Positions 1 through 8,110 of a DNA stretch of 64,000 bases are shown here, in pieces. The first letter of the stretch is position 1, and every line of letters starts with the position of its first letter. Below the pieces are notes generated by a model. The model made no database searches and was not told the DNA's origin. It worked only from the letters and a program-made list of their open reading frames with translations. This DNA comes from Streptomyces sp. NBC_00247 (lineage in GTDB: Bacteria > Actinomycetota > Actinomycetes > Streptomycetales > Streptomycetaceae). Location of the stretch: NCBI RefSeq assembly GCF_036188265.1, contig NZ_CP108093.1, positions 6,229,001-6,293,000 on the forward strand. Reading direction: 5' to 3'. The position numbers and the translations under genes were made by a program.

Positions 1-298
1 TGCCCTCGGCGGTGGTCACCGTCTCTCTCCCGGACAGGCCGCCGCCGACGGTGTGCAGATCGCGCAGCAGGACCCCGGGCCGGTCGGTTCGCACGGTGAG
101 CCGCAGCGTGGTGAGGTCGTGGATGGGCTGGTCGCGGTGGCGTCCCAGGGCGGAGGCGAGCATGCCGAGGACGCCGGAGCGGGTGGGGAAGGCGGCGGTG
201 TCGCGTTCGTTGAAGTGGCTGTGCAGGCCCCAGGACTGCAGGGGGCCGGTCAGGCGGAGCAGCAGACCCGGCTCCGGTTCGGGGAGCGGCAGACTCAC
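1..298 (-). CDS. cas5e: Cas5e (CasD) Cascade subunit, 3' end cut by window
   Basis: This is the N-terminal 99 residues of a type I-E Cas5e protein, which caps the 5' handle of crRNA in the Cascade complex. The visible protein begins with acidic/proline residues and then LLLRLTGPLQSWG, the usual Cas5 first strand and the QSWG turn. It continues with HFNERDTAAFPTRSGVLGML, the conserved PT(R/K)SG glycine helix of the RAMP fold. The GTG start at 298 overlaps the TGA of cas7e (GTGA), so it is translationally coupled to that gene. The reading frame runs off the left edge. Family assignment rests on motifs and on position after cas7e in the cse1-cse2-cas7-cas5 order. Confidence 0.93.
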   Translation of the reverse strand, partial: MSLPLPEPEPGLLLRLTGPLQSWGLHSHFNERDTAAFPTRSGVLGMLASALGRHRDQPIHDLTTLRLTVRTDRPGVLLRDLHTVGGGLSGRETVTTAEG

Positions 299-1485
299 GC
301 TTCGTCCCCGGTGCGCAGGGCCTCGTCGAGGGCCGCGTCGATGAGGGCGTCGAAGCCGGTGTGGTGGGTGCCGAGTGCGTCGAGGTCCTTGGCGTCGACG
401 CCGGCCCAGCCGGAGGTGAGGATGCCGCTGGTGCCGATGAGCCGGTTCGCGGCTGCGGCGTAGTCGGACAGAGTGGCGCGGGAGGGGGCGGAGAAGCCGC
501 CCTGCCCGGCCGCGGCGACAGGGCTCTCGAACGCGGCGGCGTAGGACAGCGGCCGGTCGGTGCGTACGGAGATGTGCACGAGGTCGGGGATGGTGTGGGG
601 TGCGGTGGAGTTCTTCTTCGCCTGCGGCAGGGAGAGGATGAACGCGCTGAGGAACGCGGCGGTGAGCTCGCGGAGTTCGGCGGGGTCCCCGCCGATGTTG
701 CGGGCGAGGTCGCGCAGATCGATGGTGGCGTACCGGTAGAAGGTACCGGCGCTGAACTCGGTGTGGCCCATGTGGCCGCTGCCGGTCTGGTCGCCCCACG
801 TGTCGGTGACGTCGTCGACGGCGGAGAAGTAGTCGAGTTCGACGTCGGTCTCGTGCGTGGTCAGAGCGTGCGCGACCTGGACGGCGCCGTCGACGCCGGC
901 GTTGTCGACCTCGGCGAGCATGCGGCCGAAGAGGTTGATGACCCCGTTGCGGGAACGCAGGACCGCTTCGACCCGATCGGCGGGCAGGACGCTTCTGTCG
1001 GCGGGCTTCTTGATGTCCTTCGCCGCTTCCAGTCCCTCGCGGTACTCCTCGGCCAGGTCGGCGAGTTCGCCCACCGCGGTCTCGGGGACGTAGACCATCG
1101 CGTTGGTCAGGACCTTGTTCGGAACGGTCTGCTTGAGGTCCTTCGGGTCCTTGGCGAGTTCGAACTTGATGCTGCTGGCCGCCGCCGCGTGCGCCCCTGC
1201 CTTCTCCGCGAGCGGCTCCGGCCATCCCCGGACCTCGCTGAGGTGGCGGGTGACGCGCTCGCCGATCCGGCGGGTACGCAGCGCCACTTGGCCGAGGCGG
1301 GCCTCGAACTCACCCCGGGCGGCCCGCTTCCAGGACTGACTGCTGACGCGGGTGCGCAGCACGTGCCCGTACTGGACCGTCTTGACGGAGTTCGTGTCGT
1401 CCCGGTTCAGATTGGCGAACGGGACGCTCTGGATGACGTGGATGTCGATGAAGCGGGCGGCGTCGAGCGGGGCGGGGTTGGGCAT
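295..1485 (-). CDS. cas7e: Cas7e (CasC/Cse4) crRNA-binding backbone of Cascade
   Basis: A 396-aa Cas7e protein, the subunit that polymerises along crRNA as the Cascade backbone. It starts MPNPAPLDAARFIDIHVIQS and then has PFANLNRDDTNSVKTVQYG, close to the Cas7e N-terminus with its LNRDD segment. The middle holds RVSSQSWKRAAR, and the C-terminal part holds the QAKKNSTAPHTIPDLVHISV stretch typical of the family. Length matches the usual 350-400 aa. The ATG at 1485 was chosen because the conserved domain starts within about ten residues of it. The open frame continues upstream to 2061, but that part is antisense-like low-complexity sequence overlapping cse2. A 50-bp gap separates it from cse2. 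Confidence 0.95.
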   Translation of the reverse strand: MPNPAPLDAARFIDIHVIQSVPFANLNRDDTNSVKTVQYGHVLRTRVSSQSWKRAARGEFEARLGQVALRTRRIGERVTRHLSEVRGWPEPLAEKAGAHAAAASSIKFELAKDPKDLKQTVPNKVLTNAMVYVPETAVGELADLAEEYREGLEAAKDIKKPADRSVLPADRVEAVLRSRNGVINLFGRMLAEVDNAGVDGAVQVAHALTTHETDVELDYFSAVDDVTDTWGDQTGSGHMGHTEFSAGTFYRYATIDLRDLARNIGGDPAELRELTAAFLSAFILSLPQAKKNSTAPHTIPDLVHISVRTDRPLSYAAAFESPVAAAGQGGFSAPSRATLSDYAAAANRLIGTSGILTSGWAGVDAKDLDALGTHHTGFDALIDAALDEALRTGDEA

Positions 1486-1535
1486 GGCGGGGTAACTCCT
1501 TCGTACGGTTGTGTGTGCGGTCGGCTTGGCAGAGA

Positions 1536-2276
1536 TCAGACGGAGGCAGGGGCGGCGGGCGAGTCTGCTGCGAGTTCCTTCTCGTCCGCTTCGTCGGCCT
1601 GCCGCGCGATGTCCTTGGCCCGCAGCCGGTAGAAGTCCTGGAGCCAGGTGCGCGAGATGCGTCCCGAGTTCCTGCGCCAGTTGGAGAGGTCGTCGAGGAG
1701 TTGCGTCCAGTCGACGTCGACGTCCAGCGAGCGCAGGTATCCGACGGAGGCGGGCAGGTGCCGGTGCAGGCCGTTGACGCTCTGGCGGGTGAGGAGGTTG
1801 AGTCGGCTCTCCGCCGTCCCCGCCCGCATCTCCTTCTCCCGGCCCGGCCCCTCGGCGACCGCGGTCGCGAACGCCGTGCCGAGACTGACCCGACGCCGCC
1901 CTGGTTTTCCGGGCGGCTTCCGGCCATCGTGTACCGGATCGTCGTCCGTGCTCTTCTCCGCGTCCGGTGCGGCCAGGGCGCCACGGGCTTGGGAGGCGAT
2001 CATCGCGGCGACCGCGTAGTACGCCCGCTCCACGTCCTCGGAACGTCCTTCCGGCAGCCACGGTGCGACCAGGCGGTGCATCCGTCGCACCGAGTCCAGG
2101 TCCTTGCGCAGCCCGCTGCGCAGCGCGCTGCGGGCACCTGGGTCCTCGCGGCTGACCTCGGCGACCCAGTCGGTGAAGGCGTGCGAGTCACGCGCCCGCC
2201 AGGTGCTCTTCCGCTGCGGGATGTCCTTGGCCTCTGCCGACGGGCCGAGTGCGGCTGGTGGGGGAGTGGTCGTCAC
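1536..2276 (-). CDS. cse2: Cse2 (CasB) Cascade small subunit
   Basis: A 246-aa Cse2/CasB, the small alpha-helical Cascade subunit that is present twice along the belly of the complex and stabilises the R-loop. Recognition comes from its place between cse1 and cas7e and from its composition: helical, Arg/Asp/Leu-rich, with WLPEGRSEDVERAYYAVAAM and a C-terminal LDVDVDWTQLLDDLSNWRR segment. Family members have this LL.DL..W motif. The protein is longer than the roughly 160-200 aa E. coli type because of a variable insert around residues 95-125, as in other actinobacteria. The GTG start at 2276 overlaps the TGA of cse1 (GTGA), which indicates coupling. Confidence 0.93.
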   Translation of the reverse strand: MTTTPPPAALGPSAEAKDIPQRKSTWRARDSHAFTDWVAEVSREDPGARSALRSGLRKDLDSVRRMHRLVAPWLPEGRSEDVERAYYAVAAMIASQARGALAAPDAEKSTDDDPVHDGRKPPGKPGRRRVSLGTAFATAVAEGPGREKEMRAGTAESRLNLLTRQSVNGLHRHLPASVGYLRSLDVDVDWTQLLDDLSNWRRNSGRISRTWLQDFYRLRAKDIARQADEADEKELAADSPAAPASV

Positions 2277-3886
2277 GCGGAGGGCTCCTTGGCTTTCGTT
2301 CGGGGGCCGGGCACGGACGGCGCCCGGTTCTTCGGGGTGCCGCCGTAGAGGTCGATACGGGCCTCCGACACGGCCTTCGCGCCGCGCAGCGTACGGGTGA
2401 CGGGCCGGGTCACCGTGTCGTACGCCTCCTCGGCCAGGCGCAGGAACGCCCGCCGGGTGGCCGCCGGGTCAAAGCCGCCGTCGGCCACCTCACCGGTACG
2501 GTCCAGGAGACGGAAGCGCGCCCAGAACTCCGCCTCGGCGCGTGGCCAGTACCGTGCACCCGCCTCCGCCCCCCACGCAGCGCCGTCCGCCTTCGCGTCC
2601 CTGACGTACGCGGCCCAGGCACGTTTGACGGCCCGGTCGAGACGGCGTCCGTACAGTTCGCCGAACTGGCGCAGGCGGCCGACGGCCGGGACGGTGCGGG
2701 GGTCGTTGTCCTCGGCGTATCCGAGGACGGCCGGGGTGCTCGCGTCGACGAACTGCGTGTCCTTGGCCTGCCCCTCCTGGTCGAAGCCGAGCGCCCGCAC
2801 CCGCAGGTCCTCCGAGACTTCGACCGCCGAACGGAACACCCGGGGCTGCTGCGGGTACGCACTGCCGGCCGGCGGATGCTGGAGCAGCAGCGCGTCCAGG
2901 TCCCGCCACAGCGCCCGCCCCGCATCGGCCGGGCGCGGGTAGCGGTTGCCCTGCTGGCTGGTCTGCCAGATCAGGTAGTCGTCCTCGCGCGGCATCCGCT
3001 CACCCCGGTACGCCCAGGTGATGAACGCGTCCCGCACGTGGGTGCCGTCCTCGTCCGGCAGCAGGAGCAGGGCGTGCTGCGAGCGGCCGGTGTGCCGCGA
3101 ACGCGGCCCCCGCGACTCCCTCACCGGGTGGTCCGGGTCCGGCAGGTCGTCCCGCTCCCACGGGCACAGGTCCTCCGCGCCGTTCACGGTGTCCTCCGGC
3201 GGTACGAGCCCGGCGAGCAGCGTCTCGAAGAGCGAGGTGCCCTCGGGGTGGTAGGACAGGGCGGTCCGCAGCGGACCGGCGGTGGCGCTCGCGGTCTTCA
3301 CCCCGTTCACCTCACGGGACGAACAGCGCCCGGACGGCCCGTAGTAGTGCCACACCAGCAGGCTCAGAAAGGCCTCCGACGCGGTGGGCGGCTCGGGGGC
3401 GGTGTCGGTGTCGTGCCGGAACCAGGAGTGGTTGTTGCCCGAGGGACGGGTGACGATGAGCTTGTTGACCCCGGCGGTGTTCGAGGCGTCGCACTGCTCC
3501 GCCAGCCGGGGATCCTGCATCCACGGACGCCCGCCCGGCCCGAACAGGAAGAACCGGTCACGGAACTCCTCGAAGTACGCCGTGATTCCGTCGGGTGAGA
3601 GCCGGCCGGTATCGAGGACGTCCAAGCGGCGTTCGTCCCAGTCGCCGTCGGAGCCCTGTTCGGTCAGGTCGGCCACTCGTGCGGTGAGGGCGTAGAGGAT
3701 CCGCAGCAGCGCCGCGTGCGCGGGCGCGTCGGCGACGGCCAGGGACTCGATGTCGTGGCTGTGCAGCAGGAGTTCGCGTAACCCCACCAGATCCCGGAGG
3801 CTGGCCGTGGCACTGGCCGTGCTGCCGGGTTTCCAGCGTACGGGGACGCAGGGTTGGTCGATCAGGTCGAACGTGCCGGTCGGCAT
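2273..3886 (-). CDS. cse1: Cse1 (CasA) Cascade large subunit, with one TTA codon
   Basis: A 537-aa Cse1/CasA, the large Cascade subunit that reads the PAM and recruits Cas3. The N-terminus FDLIDQPCVPVRW is the typical start of the family. GPGGRPWMQDPRL (about residues 109-121) and the later NKLIVTRPSGNNHSWFRHD and SLLVWHYYGPSGRC segments are conserved landmarks. Start is ATG at 3886, preceded by an AGGACA-like ribosome site. A 155-bp gap with repeats separates it from cas3, suggesting its own promoter for the cascade genes. Leu36 is encoded by TTA (codon 3781-3779), the codon read by the developmentally regulated bldA tRNA in Streptomyces. Confidence 0.96.
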   Translation of the reverse strand: MPTGTFDLIDQPCVPVRWKPGSTASATASLRDLVGLRELLLHSHDIESLAVADAPAHAALLRILYALTARVADLTEQGSDGDWDERRLDVLDTGRLSPDGITAYFEEFRDRFFLFGPGGRPWMQDPRLAEQCDASNTAGVNKLIVTRPSGNNHSWFRHDTDTAPEPPTASEAFLSLLVWHYYGPSGRCSSREVNGVKTASATAGPLRTALSYHPEGTSLFETLLAGLVPPEDTVNGAEDLCPWERDDLPDPDHPVRESRGPRSRHTGRSQHALLLLPDEDGTHVRDAFITWAYRGERMPREDDYLIWQTSQQGNRYPRPADAGRALWRDLDALLLQHPPAGSAYPQQPRVFRSAVEVSEDLRVRALGFDQEGQAKDTQFVDASTPAVLGYAEDNDPRTVPAVGRLRQFGELYGRRLDRAVKRAWAAYVRDAKADGAAWGAEAGARYWPRAEAEFWARFRLLDRTGEVADGGFDPAATRRAFLRLAEEAYDTVTRPVTRTLRGAKAVSEARIDLYGGTPKNRAPSVPGPRTKAKEPSA

Positions 3887-4008
3887 GGAGATGTCCTGTC
3901 GTCATTCAGGCGGCGCTGGAGGAGAGGGCCGGTGAGGGCCTCCGCTTGCACGACGGCAAGGGGATGTCGTCAACGCGGCACGGGAGAACCGCACTTGAAA
4001 AGTAGCGG

Positions 4009-4047
4009 AAATGTGAGGCTGGAGTGATCAAAATGTGAAGATCACTC
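4009..4047. promoter_or_regulatory. Direct and inverted repeats in the cas3-cse1 gap
   Basis: The 155-bp gap between cas3 and cse1 contains the 8-mer AAATGTGA twice, at 4009-4016 and 4031-4038, exactly 22 bp apart (about two helical turns). The second copy lies in the loop of an 8-bp inverted repeat, GAGTGATC at 4022-4029 and GATCACTC at 4040-4047, which overlaps the end of cas3. The stretch is AT-richer than its surroundings. It could be a binding site controlling cse1-cse2-cas7-cas5, or the hairpin could end cas3 transcription. No clear -35/-10 pair was found. Confidence 0.4.
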
Positions 4048-6906
4048 AGCTTCGAGGCCGACCTCGGATATCGAGATGCCGAAACGTCCGTGGCGGCAGG
4101 CCCACGTCCCGTCCACGGCAGGGCTCATGCGCAGCACGACCAGGTCGCGGAGCGAAGGATGCGTGCCCCATTTCACCGGAACCGTCACCTCGGGCTCGCC
4201 GCCCCGCAGCCACCGTCCCGGCACCGGCGCCACCCGTCGCGCGACCCCCGCCAACTCCTTCGCCGTGAGGCCGAACGGACCACCCGCGGGAACCGGAGTC
4301 CTGCCCTCGGGGTCGAGAGTCGCCATCCCGTCCGCCTGCTCGTAGAGGCAGAGCACCCGGCCGGTGTCCGCACCGAGGCGTGTGGTCAGCAGCTCCTCCG
4401 TCACCCCCGCCTCCCGCACCGACAGCTTGCTGAGATCACCCTTCACGTCCGCCGGGGCGCAGATGCTCGTCCACGTCGCCAGATGCCGCTCGGCCGCCTC
4501 GTCCGCCAATCGCTCCTCGTCCAGGCGCGCCAACTCCGCACGAACCGCCTCCTGGAGCTCGTCGACGAAGTCTTCCTCGTACACCTCGTCCACCAGCCGC
4601 TGCACGTCACCGGGCACCGCGACACCGGCCGACGCGCACTTCTCCAGGATCCGTGACGTACGCACGAGCAGCCCGGTGTCGTAGACCGATCCCCACGAGC
4701 GGGGCGGAGCCATCTCGGACACGACCTGCGGATCGAGCACCACCAACTCCGGCTCGTCCTCCGCGACAGCCCACCCCGGCCGGCCAAGAGGCCCGCGCCG
4801 GTGCCGCCGGGCGCGCCCGGCACGCTGCAACAACTGTGCCAGCGGCGCCAGATCACTCACCACCAGGTCGAAATCGAAGTCCAGCGACTGCTCCACCACC
4901 TGCGTCGCCACCAGCACCGACCCCGGCCGCACCGAGACCGGCCCCTCGCCCGGCTTCCCGTACGCCGCCTCACACTCCGCCGTGATCGCCGCCCGCACAT
5001 CCGCCGGGTAACGCGAATGCAGCAACCCGACCCCGCCGGGCTGCGACGCGAGCCCGGGAAACGCCGCGCACACGTCCCGGTACGTCCGCTGCGCCTCGGC
5101 CACCGTCGTGCAGCACACCAGCGCCGTACCGCCCTCCGTGGCGACCGGCGCCAGGACCTCCCGCAGCGCCGCCCGCCGACCGCCCTCCCGTACCGGTGAA
5201 CCAGTCGGCTCCGCGGTGTCCCACACCACTGGCCGGTGCGACACCTTCAGTGTCCGGGCCCGGTTGCTCGCGGTGCTCCGCGCCGGGGACACCTCTCCCG
5301 AAGTGCCGCTCGCGAACAGCCAGCCCGGATATCTCGGCACCACCTGCGACGGCTCGCGGAACCCGCCACCGCGCCGGTACGCGTCCACCAGCGATCCGGC
5401 CGAACGGCCCGTCAGGGTGGCCGACAGCAGGACGACCGGGGCGCCCATCGCCCCCAGCCACTCCAGCAGCCGCACCAGGAGCTGATGCATCCACGGGCCG
5501 TAGGCGTGCGCCTCATCGACCACGAACACCTTGTCCGACAGGCCGAACAGCCGCAACGCGTTGTACCGCAACGGCAGCACCGCACTCAACGCCTGGTCGA
5601 TCGTTCCCACGCCCAGGGGAGCGAGCAGGCCCCGCTTCGGGCCTCGCAACCACGCGTCCGCCTCCACCACGGTGTTCTTCTCCGCGCTCAGCGCCCCGTC
5701 GTACAGCGCGGTGTCGAGCGTGGCCGCTCCGTCCGTGCTGCCGGGGGAACTCAGCCAGGCCATGGAGTGGAGCAACATCAGGGCGCGCTCCCCGGACAAC
5801 GCGCGGGAAGCGAAGGCCTCCACGCGGGGCAGCATCGCGTCCGCCGTACCCATCGTCGGCAAAGCGAAATACACCCCCCGGGCCCCCGCCGCCCGCCCCA
5901 GTAACGAAGCCGCGAACAGTGCGGCCTCCGTCTTCCCGTCACCCGTCGGAGCCGTCACCAGCACCAGCCCGGAACCGTGCTCCCCGACCAGCCCGGGAAG
6001 ACGCTCCACGAGATCCCGCTGCAAGCTGTTGGGCGCGAACGGGAACATCTCACCGAACTCCCCGGCGGAGAACCGGGCCCGGCCCAGCCGCGCCGCCCGC
6101 ACCAGCCTGGGAGCCACCTCCACCGCACCCTGCCAGTGGGCATCCACCTCCGCCGGCGTACCCGACCAGCCGGGGGCGGGCATGCGTGCCTCGATGGCGG
6201 AAGTCTGACTCGCGAGCCAGTCCGCCACCACGACCAACCCGGACACCACCACAGCCGGCCCGGCCGGTAACCCGCCCCGAGGAACCGCGAAAGCGCCCAT
6301 GGCCCGCCGCAACTCGTTGAAGTGCGCCCGTCGCTGGTCAGACCAACCCTGGCCCCCCAGACCGGCGTTGTACGCACCGGCCTGTGCCGCCTCCTTCGCC
6401 TTCAGCACACCGCCGAGGAGACCGTGATGGCCACCCAGCAGTTGGGCGATCTGGTGACTCACCGACGTGCGGAGCAGACGCCCCTCGCTGGGGTAGGACG
6501 CCTCCTGGAAGAGCTCGTTCAGAGCCCAGTGGGACGCGATCTCGTGGCGAAAGCGCTTCTCGGCCTCAGCACCCGGCGTGCTGGCGTACGCGGGATCGTC
6601 GCGAACTGGCCCGTAGCAGGCGGGAACCTGCGCCTGGAACGGCGGAGTGATCTTGCCGAGGTCGTGCAGCCCGGCCCAGAACGACACGACCGTACGTGCC
6701 TCCGTGGCGTCCAGACCGAGCGCGGTGGCGATGGCAGCCTGGGTCTCCTCGGCCAGCACGGTGTTCCACAACTCCTGGAACACCGCACCGGTATCGAGGA
6801 GATGGCACATCACCGGATACGGCCGGGGCAGCCCGTGCTCCTTGCCCCACAGCCGAACATCCAGAACACATTCCCCCGAGGCCCCCGCCCCGTCGTGCTT
6901 CAACAT
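4042..6906 (-). CDS. cas3: Cas3 HD nuclease-helicase, type I-E, with two TTA codons
   Basis: A 954-aa Cas3, the Mg-dependent HD nuclease fused to an SF2 helicase that degrades DNA marked by Cascade. Counting from the ATG at 6906, the HD domain shows FWAGLHDLGKI (HD at 81-82) and GGHHG (about 160). Helicase motif I is TAPTGDGKTE (318-327), the DEAH box is VVDEAHAYG (464-467), and SAT is in LLSATLTG. The motif V/VI region is VVEQSLDFDFDLVVSDL followed by LLQRAGRARRH. The N-terminal LWGKEHGLPRPYPVMCHLLD is the usual family start. A TTG ten codons upstream (6936) is an alternative. Leu codons at 6270-6268 and 5904-5902 are TTA, so full-length protein should need bldA tRNA. Separated from cse1 by its own gap. 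Confidence 0.96.
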   Translation of the reverse strand: MLKHDGAGASGECVLDVRLWGKEHGLPRPYPVMCHLLDTGAVFQELWNTVLAEETQAAIATALGLDATEARTVVSFWAGLHDLGKITPPFQAQVPACYGPVRDDPAYASTPGAEAEKRFRHEIASHWALNELFQEASYPSEGRLLRTSVSHQIAQLLGGHHGLLGGVLKAKEAAQAGAYNAGLGGQGWSDQRRAHFNELRRAMGAFAVPRGGLPAGPAVVVSGLVVVADWLASQTSAIEARMPAPGWSGTPAEVDAHWQGAVEVAPRLVRAARLGRARFSAGEFGEMFPFAPNSLQRDLVERLPGLVGEHGSGLVLVTAPTGDGKTEAALFAASLLGRAAGARGVYFALPTMGTADAMLPRVEAFASRALSGERALMLLHSMAWLSSPGSTDGAATLDTALYDGALSAEKNTVVEADAWLRGPKRGLLAPLGVGTIDQALSAVLPLRYNALRLFGLSDKVFVVDEAHAYGPWMHQLLVRLLEWLGAMGAPVVLLSATLTGRSAGSLVDAYRRGGGFREPSQVVPRYPGWLFASGTSGEVSPARSTASNRARTLKVSHRPVVWDTAEPTGSPVREGGRRAALREVLAPVATEGGTALVCCTTVAEAQRTYRDVCAAFPGLASQPGGVGLLHSRYPADVRAAITAECEAAYGKPGEGPVSVRPGSVLVATQVVEQSLDFDFDLVVSDLAPLAQLLQRAGRARRHRRGPLGRPGWAVAEDEPELVVLDPQVVSEMAPPRSWGSVYDTGLLVRTSRILEKCASAGVAVPGDVQRLVDEVYEEDFVDELQEAVRAELARLDEERLADEAAERHLATWTSICAPADVKGDLSKLSVREAGVTEELLTTRLGADTGRVLCLYEQADGMATLDPEGRTPVPAGGPFGLTAKELAGVARRVAPVPGRWLRGGEPEVTVPVKWGTHPSLRDLVVLRMSPAVDGTWACRHGRFGISISEVGLEAE

Positions 6907-6936
6907 GACCACAGAGATAGCACCACCGACTGACAA

Positions 6937-7077
6937 CAGCCTCAGATAGGGAAATCAGGCACCGACGTGAGGGGTGAGCCTTACACTCGCTCCGCGACGG
7001 CGAAGGGACGGGAAGCATGCAAGGCGAAGCTCGGCAAAGAAACTGCAAAGCAGTCGGATAAGGGCAGGTCGCGAAGG
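6937..7077 (+). promoter_or_regulatory. CRISPR leader region, shared with the cas3 upstream region
   Basis: This 141-bp stretch separates cas3 (leftward) from the first CRISPR repeat (rightward). The 40-50 bases next to the array are purine- and A-rich (for example GGCAAAGAAACTGCAAAGC), unlike the rest of the GC-rich neighbourhood, as expected of a leader. The repeats read in the E. coli type I-E orientation (ending AACCG) on the plus strand, and the degenerate terminal repeat is at the far right end. Both facts put the leader on this side. The cas3 promoter must also lie here, but no convincing -35/-10 pair was identified. Confidence 0.55.
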
Positions 7078-7716
7078 GTCTTCTCCGCGCGAGCGGAGGT
7101 GAACCCGCGACCACGGACGGCAGGAACTCCGGAGTGTCGTCTTCTCCGCGCGAGCGGAGGTGAACCATCTACAGCCTGGCGCGGGAACTCCGGCTCGAAG
7201 TCTTCTCCGCGCGAGCGGAGGTGAACCGCTCGACATCGACCACATGGTCCCGCTTGCCGAGTCTTCTCCGCGCGAGCGGAGGTGAACCGCGTGAAGCTGC
7301 TCAGGTCTCGTCCGAGCTTGCGTCTTCTCCGCGCGAGCGGAGGTGAACCGATGACCCACCAGGAAATCCTGACGAAGGCCGTGTCTTCTCCGCGCGAGCG
7401 GAGGTGAACCGTGGCTGCTCGCCTACGAAGACGAGAACGGCGCGTCTTCTCCGCGCGAGCGGAGGTGAACCGAGGACGACGTACGCCAAGTACGAAACCC
7501 ACGTGTCTTCTCCGCGCGAGCGGAGGTGAACCGCGCGTTGACCATGGTCAAGGCCATCGTCCAGAGTCTTCTCCGCGCGAGCGGAGGTGAACCGCTACAG
7601 CCGTCTGCGCGCCGTCACGTTCTGGCGTCTTCTCCGCGCGAGCGGAGGTGAACCGATCGCCGGGTGGTTCTTCCTCCTGCTCAGCATGTCTTCTCCGCGC
7701 GAGCGGAGGTGAATTC
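7078..7716 (+). CRISPR. Type I-E CRISPR array: 11 repeats of 29 nt, 10 spacers of 32 nt
   Basis: Repeats start at 7078, 7139, 7200, 7261, 7322, 7383, 7444, 7505, 7566, 7627 and 7688, an exact 61-nt period. The repeat begins GTCTTCTCCGCGCGAGC and ends GGAGGTGAACCG. CTCCGC and GCGGAG form a 6-bp stem around GCGA, the type I-E hairpin cut by Cas6e. Repeats 1 and 2 differ only in the last base. The last repeat ends GAATTC instead of GAACCG, marking the leader-distal end. All ten spacers differ. Several read as open protein-like segments; spacer 3 (7229-7260) encodes LDIDHMVPLAE in one frame, an HNH-nuclease-like motif. Confidence 0.98.
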
Positions 7717-8003
7717 GACGATGGCACCCAGGCACTTGGACCGGGGACGTTCCGGGTCCTCGAAAGTCGATCCGGGAACGGCGCGATCGTGTGGCAGGAC
7801 GGTACTCCTTTTGGCGAGACCCTCCTCAGTGGGTTCACCGGCAACTGCGAGCGGCTTCCCGGGGCAACGCCCTAATCGCTGCCCCCGGGGCGGCCACGCT
7901 TTCAGGGGCACTTCGTGGACCCCGCACGACACCTCGCGCGGGTGCCCGGCGCCGTTCGGGGTACCGCCGGAGCCGCCCGGTACCGCTTCCGCGCGGAACA
8001 CGA
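7717..8003. other. Intergenic region between CRISPR array and GH6 terminator
   Basis: No convincing gene. A plus-strand frame open from 7648 runs out of the last repeat and ends at a TAA at 7875. Its last roughly 50 codons read like ordinary protein (GTFRVLE, AIVWQDGTPFGETLL) but use many A/T-ending codons, unlike the neighbours. It may be a decayed fragment of a foreign gene next to the array, or chance. I do not recognise the peptide. Confidence 0.3.
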
Positions 8004-8039
8004 CACCGCCCCCTGCCGGTCGTCCGGCAGGGGGCGGTG
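8004..8039 (-). terminator. Strong hairpin terminator after the cellulase cluster
   Basis: A perfect 16-bp inverted repeat, CACCGCCCCCTGCCGG at 8004-8019 and its complement at 8024-8039, with loop TCGT. It lies 72 bp beyond the stop codon of the GH6 gene. It has no U-tract, as is common in Streptomyces. Confidence 0.8.
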
Positions 8040-8110
8040 CGCAGGGGATCGGTCCCGGGCCCGGGTCCCGTCACCGCGTCAGAAGAGCGGTGGGGGAGTG
8101 GGCCGCGGGA

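Noticed and set aside
295..2061. Extended 588-codon version of the cas7e frame
   Set aside because: The first 192 codons overlap cse2 out of frame and are Arg/Pro-rich. The Cas7e domain starts at the ATG at 1485.
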